From the NCBI GenBank assembly GCA_034926235.1, contig JAYFRE010000054.1:1-9935 (forward strand): a DNA stretch of 9,935 nucleotides, read 5' to 3'. Numbering within the stretch: the stretch's first letter is position 1; each line of letters starts with the position of its first letter. Below the pieces are notes generated by a model. That model did no database searches, was not told where the DNA came from, and was given only the letters and a program-made list of their open reading frames with translations. Source of the stretch: JAYFRE01 sp034926235. GTDB lineage: Bacteria > Pseudomonadota > Alphaproteobacteria > Rhodospirillales > Magnetospirillaceae. Of the stretch, positions 6,047 through 9,935 are shown piece by piece. The position numbers and the translations under genes are program-made.

Positions 6047-6235
6047 TCATCCGAAAACAGTCTTCCAATCACCTTTGAATGATAATAAATATTAAATATA
6101 GAGCCCGATATAAACCGAGTATTTCCAAGTAGCCTTTTTCTTATAAAGAATAGAATATTAAATCATTAAGTGTGGATACGAAAAAAAATGCCCAATTTAT
6201 ATTATCTTTAGTTCATTTAACTGTGGAGGTATGCA
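6047..6235 (+). promoter_or_regulatory. AT-rich leader and promoter region of the dehydrogenase gene
   Basis: This 189-bp stretch is much richer in A and T than its neighbours. I find no GG-N10-GC pair, so the dehydrogenase gene is probably not sigma-54 dependent. A possible sigma-70-type pair is TTGAAT (6075-6080) and TATAGA (6097-6102) with 16 bp between, but several AT-rich hexamers could serve. AATCACC at 6067-6073 is the complement of half of the GGTGATT element upstream of the operon; seven bases could be chance. The ribosome site GGAGGT (6225-6230) is strong. Confidence 0.4.
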
Positions 6236-7003
6236 ATGGTTTTTCCAGAGAAATTTCGTCTTGACGGAAAGCTGGCTCTGGTTACCGGTGCCAGCCGGGG
6301 CATAGGCGCGGCCGTCGCGACCGCTTTGGCGGAAGCGGGGGCCGATATCATTGCCTGTAGCCGCAACGAGAACGCGGAACTGAAAAAAACCGTCGAAGGC
6401 ATGGGCCGCCGATATTTCTTCGTCCAGGCCGACCTTTCCGTGCGCGAGCAAACCAAGCGGGTTGTGCCGGAATGCGTAAATATCGCCGGATATCCTGACA
6501 TTCTCGTCAACAATGCCGGCGCCTTGCGCAGGGGCAAAGGCGCTGTCAACTTTTCGGAAGAAGATTGGGACTGGTCGCTGGAACTGGATCTCAATGCCCC
6601 GTTTCTTTTGACCAAGGATTGCGCCCGTCACTGGCTTGATTGCGGCAAAAAAGGTAAAATTATCAACATATTGTCTGTACTTGCCCTTTCGGGCGGCATT
6701 GACACCGTCGGTTATACGGCCGCCAAGCACGGCCTTGCGGGACTAACGAAAACCTTGGCCAATGACTGGTCGAACAAGGGCATCAACGTCAACGGCGTCG
6801 CACCCGGTTATGTTCGCACCAATTTGACCGCCGGCATCCACGCCGATGAGACGCGTTCCGAAAAAATCCTGGACCGTGTTCCCTCCAAGCAATGGGGCAG
6901 CCCTGAGGATATCGCGGGAGCCGTGCTGTATCTGGCCGCCCCCGTTTCCGACTGGGCGCATGGTTCCATTCTTACAGTGGATGGCGGGTATGAATCGTGG
7001 TGA
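6236..7003 (+). CDS. Short-chain dehydrogenase/reductase, KduD-like
   Basis: This 255-residue classical SDR has the NAD(P)-binding TGASRGIG (17-24), NNAG (92-95), and catalytic Asn120, Ser147, Tyr160 and Lys164 (YTAAK). The C-terminal half follows the KduD (2-dehydro-3-deoxy-D-gluconate 5-dehydrogenase) pattern closely: NVNGVAPGYVRTN (184-196), then ADETRSEKILDRVP and WGSPEDIAG (203-228), and a final VDGGY. The end of the second strand reads CSRNE with Arg43 and no early acidic residue, which leans to NADP(H), though this is only a hint. The start at 6236 follows GGAGGT with 5-nt spacing; an ATG at 6231 is out of frame. It is separated from the CoA-transferase gene by a hairpin and a 189-bp AT-rich gap, so it is likely its own transcript. 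It probably oxidises or reduces a hydroxyl on a related acid; the sugar-acid substrate is not proven. Confidence 0.85.
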   Translation: MVFPEKFRLDGKLALVTGASRGIGAAVATALAEAGADIIACSRNENAELKKTVEGMGRRYFFVQADLSVREQTKRVVPECVNIAGYPDILVNNAGALRRGKGAVNFSEEDWDWSLELDLNAPFLLTKDCARHWLDCGKKGKIINILSVLALSGGIDTVGYTAAKHGLAGLTKTLANDWSNKGINVNGVAPGYVRTNLTAGIHADETRSEKILDRVPSKQWGSPEDIAGAVLYLAAPVSDWAHGSILTVDGGYESW

Positions 7004-7023
7004 GATTCAGTCCCCTTACTTGA

Positions 7024-7040
7024 CCGTTGGGGGCCAACGG
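7024..7040 (+). terminator. Stem-loop after the dehydrogenase gene
   Basis: CCGTTGG (7024-7030) and CCAACGG (7034-7040) form a perfect 7-bp stem around GGG, 20 nt after the stop codon. No U-run follows, so termination efficiency is doubtful. Confidence 0.35.
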
Positions 7041-7144
7041 CATTGCCGCCCGGTATCTTCAGTCCGGAGCAGACCCTATTGCCCGTCCGCCCCCTTCAGC
7101 GGCCTTGCGCAAAGTGAGGCATGGCAAAGGCTTACCCGATGAAA

Positions 7145-7156
7145 TTCAGGCCTGAA
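7145..7156. promoter_or_regulatory. Perfect 12-bp palindrome upstream of the activator gene
   Basis: TTCAGGCCTGAA, a contiguous perfect dyad 122 bp before the activator start codon. A second inverted repeat lies nearer the gene: CTGCCG (7184-7189) and CGGCAG (7197-7202). Either could be an operator for control of the activator gene. Neither resembles the GGTGATTT elements, which argues against simple autoregulation through the same sites. Confidence 0.3.
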
Positions 7157-7278
7157 CCATAAGGCCAGACAGAACCGCCAAGCCTGCCGGTAACATCGGC
7201 AGATAGCATCAAGGACAAGAACCGGAAAGGTCTCGCTTATTAGAAAAATGATAAAAAACGATATGCGGAGGAATTGCA

Positions 7279-8940
7279 ATGATGACGACAACCAATCATG
7301 CATTGGTTTTCATATTTTTCTCAAGAGATGGGAGAATTCTATACGCCGACCCAAGAATTTCTCCTGAATTCAAAGAGGAGAAAAATATAAAATCCATATT
7401 AAAAACGATCTCTACCGACTCCGAGGATGTTTTCGTTCATCAAACGCAAGACGGATTTGTCGAGTTTTTTAGAATAAAAGAAAACGGCTTCGATGGATAT
7501 GTGGGGATAGAATGCGACAAGCGCTTGAGAGACGTCTTCGTCAAAAAACTCGAAGAAATGAACAAGGAACTGGACGATGTCCTTGAAACCTCGCATGACG
7601 GTTTCGTCGTCGCCGACCATGAAGGAAAATTCATCCGGGTCAACCGCAGCTATGAATCTATCACCGGTATCCCGCGCGAAGAAATACTAGGAAAAACAGC
7701 GGATTACATCGTCCAGAGCGGCCTGATATCCGATTCCGCGACGAGCCATGTGCTGAAAACCGGCCGCCCCTACACCTTCACCCAAACCTTTCCGGGCGGC
7801 CGCCACAGCGTGGTCACCGGTAGTCCGCTGTTCGACGAACAAGGCCAGATCTACCGCGTCGTCACCAATGTGCGCGACATGGGCGAAATCGCCCAGCTCA
7901 AGGCCGAGCTGATCAAATCTCAAGAGCAGTTGAACCATTATTCGCGGATCGTCGAAACGCTGACCGAAGAGCAGATGGTCCGCGAAAAGCTGGTGTTCCG
8001 CAGCCGGGTCATGGGCGAGGTGCGCAATAACGCGCTGAAATTCGCCAAGGTCGATGCGCCGCTTCTGATTACCGGCGAATCGGGCTGCGGCAAGGAAGTG
8101 GTCGCCAATCTCGTCTACCGCAACAGCCCGCGCAAAGGCTTGCCTTTCCTGACCATCAATTGCGGCGCCATTCCTGAGAATCTGCTGGAATCCGAACTGT
8201 TCGGCTATGAGGGCGGAGCCTTTACCGGGGCCCGAAAAGGCGGCCAGGCGGGCCTGCTCGAAATCGCCAATGGCGGCACGGTGATGTTGGATGAAATCGG
8301 GGAATTGCCGCTGGCGCTTCAGGTCAAGCTGCTGCGCTTCGTCCAACAAAAAGAATTCTTCCGCGTCGGTGGTAAAAAATTGATCACAGTGGATGTCCGC
8401 CTGATCGCCGCGACGAATCGTAATCTTCAGCAGATGGTCGATCAGAAAATCTTCCGATCGGACCTGTTCTATCGCTTGAATGTATTGAACATCCACATCC
8501 CGCCCTTGCGCGAGCGGCGCGAAGACATCATCCCGCTGGCAAACTACATGCTGGACAAATACAACAAGAAATATGGCGTCTCGCGCCGGCTAACCAGCGA
8601 CCTGTACCGGGCTTTCACCAAATATTCCTGGATGGGCAATGTCCGGGAATTCGAGAATCTGATCGAGCGGCTGGTCGTGATCTGCGACCGCGAGGAAATC
8701 ACCAGCGCCGACGTCCCGGACGATATGAGGGGGACGCTGCTTGAAGAACTGACGCCATCCTTGAGCATGGAAAAAAGCTATCGCGAGGCCCGGGAAGACT
8801 TTGAACGGGAATTCCTGCAAAAGGCGATCGAGAAATATAAAAGCACCCGGCAGACGGCCCGGATCATCGGGCTGGATCATTCGACCATCGTCAAGAAGGC
8901 CGCCAAATACGGAATCGGGCTTCTTCCGCGCTGGCAGTGA
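7279..8940 (+). CDS. Sigma-54-dependent transcriptional activator with PAS sensor
   Basis: This 553-residue enhancer-binding protein has three parts. The N-terminal sensor has an unrecognised segment (about 1-90, beginning ALVFIFFSRDGRILYADP) followed by a PAS domain (about 100-200, SHDGFVVADHEGKFIRVNRSYESITG) and a coiled-coil linker (205-235). The AAA+ domain (about 236-465) has Walker A GESGCGKE (266-273), the sigma-54-contacting GAFTGA loop (313-318), Walker B VMLDE (335-339), the arginine-finger region FRSDLFYRL (392-400) and GNVREFEN (453-460). A Fis-type helix-turn-helix closes the protein (about 522-546, TRQTARIIGLDHSTIVKKAAKYGI region). All motifs needed to remodel RNA polymerase-sigma-54 are intact. 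There is no receiver domain, so it senses a ligand or redox state directly rather than a kinase. The start follows GGAGG; a second ATG is the next codon. It probably activates the promoter at 1381 through the 1260-1328 elements. The first ~90 codons are more AT-rich than the rest. Confidence 0.93.
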   Translation: MMTTTNHALVFIFFSRDGRILYADPRISPEFKEEKNIKSILKTISTDSEDVFVHQTQDGFVEFFRIKENGFDGYVGIECDKRLRDVFVKKLEEMNKELDDVLETSHDGFVVADHEGKFIRVNRSYESITGIPREEILGKTADYIVQSGLISDSATSHVLKTGRPYTFTQTFPGGRHSVVTGSPLFDEQGQIYRVVTNVRDMGEIAQLKAELIKSQEQLNHYSRIVETLTEEQMVREKLVFRSRVMGEVRNNALKFAKVDAPLLITGESGCGKEVVANLVYRNSPRKGLPFLTINCGAIPENLLESELFGYEGGAFTGARKGGQAGLLEIANGGTVMLDEIGELPLALQVKLLRFVQQKEFFRVGGKKLITVDVRLIAATNRNLQQMVDQKIFRSDLFYRLNVLNIHIPPLRERREDIIPLANYMLDKYNKKYGVSRRLTSDLYRAFTKYSWMGNVREFENLIERLVVICDREEITSADVPDDMRGTLLEELTPSLSMEKSYREAREDFEREFLQKAIEKYKSTRQTARIIGLDHSTIVKKAAKYGIGLLPRWQ

Positions 8941-9458
8941 CGCGCTAAAGACCGCGCCGGGACCGGGCGGGGCCATCACGGCCATCATCGCCCGTCCCGA
9001 CGCGGGACAGAAAACAGGCCGGATCGTTCATCGACCTTGCGCACGAACGCGGCACGATTGGCGCGCATCGTCCGGCGGCTTTTCACACCCAACGCCACGC
9101 CCCCCGTGACCGGACAGATCGAACCGTCTATAATGGCCTCTGCCGGCGGTCCGGCTTGCCCCTGCGCTCCGGATTGAGAACTGGCCGCAGCGGTATCCCT
9201 GGGGGGGCTGGAAACCTCGCCAGGGGACGCAAGCCTCCGCCCGCGATCTCGCGCCATCCGAACGGATTGCCGCGCAAACCCTTCATACCCTAGAGCAACC
9301 CACGCCGCCACCTCATCCCCGCGCGTGCGGGGAACACGCCGGACAGCACACGGGCACGCGACGGCCAGGATTATGCGAAACCACTGCGCTGATCGACCAA
9401 TTGACGCGTGAGGTATAGCGTAACAGCACACACATCAACCCATTCTGTGGAGGGGGAA
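8941..9458. other. Gene-poor region between activator and HTH genes
   Basis: These 518 bp hold no gene I can support. A 6-bp hairpin (GTCCCG 8994-8999, CGGGAC 9003-9008) follows the activator stop codon and could help end its transcript. A minus-strand open frame (8985-9257 from its most plausible ATG) has moderately coding-like codon use but no ribosome site and no recognisable family; its longer version reads through the stray CRISPR repeat at 9309 and is therefore suspect. The stray repeat is the only clear element. Confidence 0.6.
9309..9337 (-). repeat. Solitary degenerate type I-E CRISPR repeat
   Basis: A 29-bp match to the array repeat found from 9726 onward. The last 25 bases, from TCATCCCC through GGGGAACAC, are identical. 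Three of the first four differ (CACC instead of CGGT). It lies 417 bp from the first array repeat, which is not a multiple of the 61-bp period, and no second repeat lies 61 bp on either side. In crRNA orientation (minus strand) the hairpin is intact but the three changed bases fall in the 5'-handle end, ATGAACCG becoming ATGAGGTG. Confidence 0.85.
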
Positions 9459-9680
9459 ATGGCGTTTCACAACTGGGAAACCGACGTTCGGCCTATGTCG
9501 GCAATATTGAGAGCCTGGCGGGACAATCACGGATGGAGCCGCGCCCAAACGGCGGAGGCTCTGCGCGTCCATCCCGCCGCACTCAACGCCTGGTTCGACG
9601 GATCGCGCACCCCAGGACAGGAAAGCGCGATCCGTCGACTGATGACGTTGATAGATCGCGCTGAGAATCCCGAGTGGTAA
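9459..9680 (+). CDS. Small helix-turn-helix DNA-binding protein
   Basis: This 73-residue protein has an XRE/Cro-like helix-turn-helix over about residues 15-50: AILRAWRDNHGWSRAQTAEAL as the first helices and VHPAALNAWFDGSRTP as the recognition part. The start at 9459 is set by the strong ribosome site GGAGGGGG (9449-9456); an upstream in-frame ATG at 9408 lacks one. There is no other domain, so it is probably a dimeric repressor or regulator. It is alone, convergent with the expected direction of CRISPR transcription, and placed between a solitary CRISPR repeat and the array. That position recalls small HTH regulators of phage or anti-CRISPR operons (Aca), but similarity to a specific Aca family cannot be claimed from reading alone. 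It could equally be a chromosomal Cro-like regulator. Confidence 0.72.
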   Translation: MAFHNWETDVRPMSAILRAWRDNHGWSRAQTAEALRVHPAALNAWFDGSRTPGQESAIRRLMTLIDRAENPEW

Positions 9681-9725
9681 CAGAGATAAAACCGCCCAGA
9701 TCGCTGAGTGACATTCCATCGGTGA

Positions 9726-9935
9726 TGGTTCATCCCCGCGCGTGCGGGGAACACTCGTCTGGCGTCCAATCGCTGGTGCAATCCGGCGGTTCATCCCCGC
9801 GCGTGCGGGGAACACAGGGAATCGTACATAATGGATCGCCCAGAAGACGGTTCATCCCCGCGCGTGCGGGGAACACCGCCAATCCTGCCGCCAGCCCCTC
9901 CGGCGTGACGGTTCATCCCCGCGCGTGCGGGGAAC
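9726..9935 (-). CRISPR. Type I-E CRISPR array, leader-distal end, runs off the window
   Basis: Four 29-bp repeats start at 9726, 9787, 9848 and 9909 (the last cut by the window edge), with three spacers of exactly 32 bp (9755-9786, 9816-9847, 9877-9908), giving a 61-bp period. The repeat has the palindromic core CCCCGCGCGTGCGGGG and matches the E. coli type I-E (Cas6e/Cascade) repeat family. By that comparison the crRNA strand is the minus strand, with 5' handle ATGAACCG; the leader and the cas genes should then lie to the right, outside the window. The first repeat differs only at its outermost base (T for C at 9726), as expected for the oldest, terminal repeat. The three spacers all differ. 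Confidence 0.97.

Noticed and set aside
6067..6073. AATCACC as a fourth activator half-site before the dehydrogenase gene
   Set aside because: Seven bases with no second half and no sigma-54 promoter nearby is within chance expectation.
7112..7125. GG-N10-GC pair before the activator gene as a sigma-54 promoter
   Set aside because: Only the invariant dinucleotides and GGCA fit; the TTGC half is wrong and no GGTGATTT element lies upstream.
8985..9431. Minus-strand 148-codon open frame
   Set aside because: Its N-terminal part translates the stray CRISPR repeat (VPRTRGDE). The remaining 90 codons from 9257 have only mildly coding-like codon use, no ribosome site and no family I recognise.
9685..9694. 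GATAAAACCG before the array, resembling a type I-E repeat end
   Set aside because: It is in the opposite orientation to the array repeats, has an extra base, and lacks the palindromic core; likely chance.
9435..9815. Minus-strand open frames across the array (also 9527-9781)
   Set aside because: They read PARAGMN and PRTRGDEP, the well-known spurious translations of type I-E CRISPR repeats, and overlap the HTH gene.

Overview
The window looks like a GC-rich Gram-negative chromosome segment, most likely from an alphaproteobacterium (possibly Rhodospirillales). That placement is inferred from codon choice, a textbook sigma-54 promoter with a matching enhancer-binding protein, a periplasmic MliC-like protein and a type I-E CRISPR array. 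No rRNA or tRNA gene is visible to fix the taxonomy.

Layout. (1) 1-617: the 3' part of a Sel1-repeat protein gene that begins left of the window. It is convergent with a small secreted MliC-like protein gene (819-1136, minus strand). (2) 1137-1535: a rich control region with three copies of a 16-bp GGTGATTT...ACC element, an 18-bp hyphenated palindrome and an exact -24/-12 sigma-54 promoter. (3) 1536-6006: a four-gene plus-strand operon: MFS carboxylate transporter, 4-hydroxybutyryl-CoA dehydratase-type [4Fe-4S]/FAD enzyme, a 94-residue Cys-motif protein of unknown function, and a CaiB/BaiF-family CoA-transferase. A hairpin follows. (4) 6236-7003: a KduD-like short-chain dehydrogenase behind its own AT-rich leader. 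(5) 7279-8940: a PAS-containing sigma-54 activator, the obvious candidate regulator of the operon. (6) 8941-9935: a gene-poor stretch with one stray CRISPR repeat, a 73-residue helix-turn-helix protein gene, and the leader-distal end of a type I-E array that runs off the right edge (four repeats, three 32-nt spacers).

How the genes may work together (inference): the transporter imports a hydroxy-carboxylate, the class III CoA-transferase loads it with CoA, and the radical dehydratase removes water (for 4-hydroxybutyryl-CoA the product is crotonyl-CoA). The dehydrogenase may oxidise or reduce a hydroxy/keto group of the same or a related substrate. The PAS activator would sense the substrate or redox state and switch on the operon through the three upstream sites. 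The substrate is unknown: the dehydratase points to 4-hydroxybutyrate or a homologue, while the transporter and KduD-like enzyme come from families that often handle sugar acids. The most novel-looking parts are the small Cys protein welded to the dehydratase gene, the complete and readable sigma-54 control region, and the solitary CRISPR repeat next to a small HTH gene.
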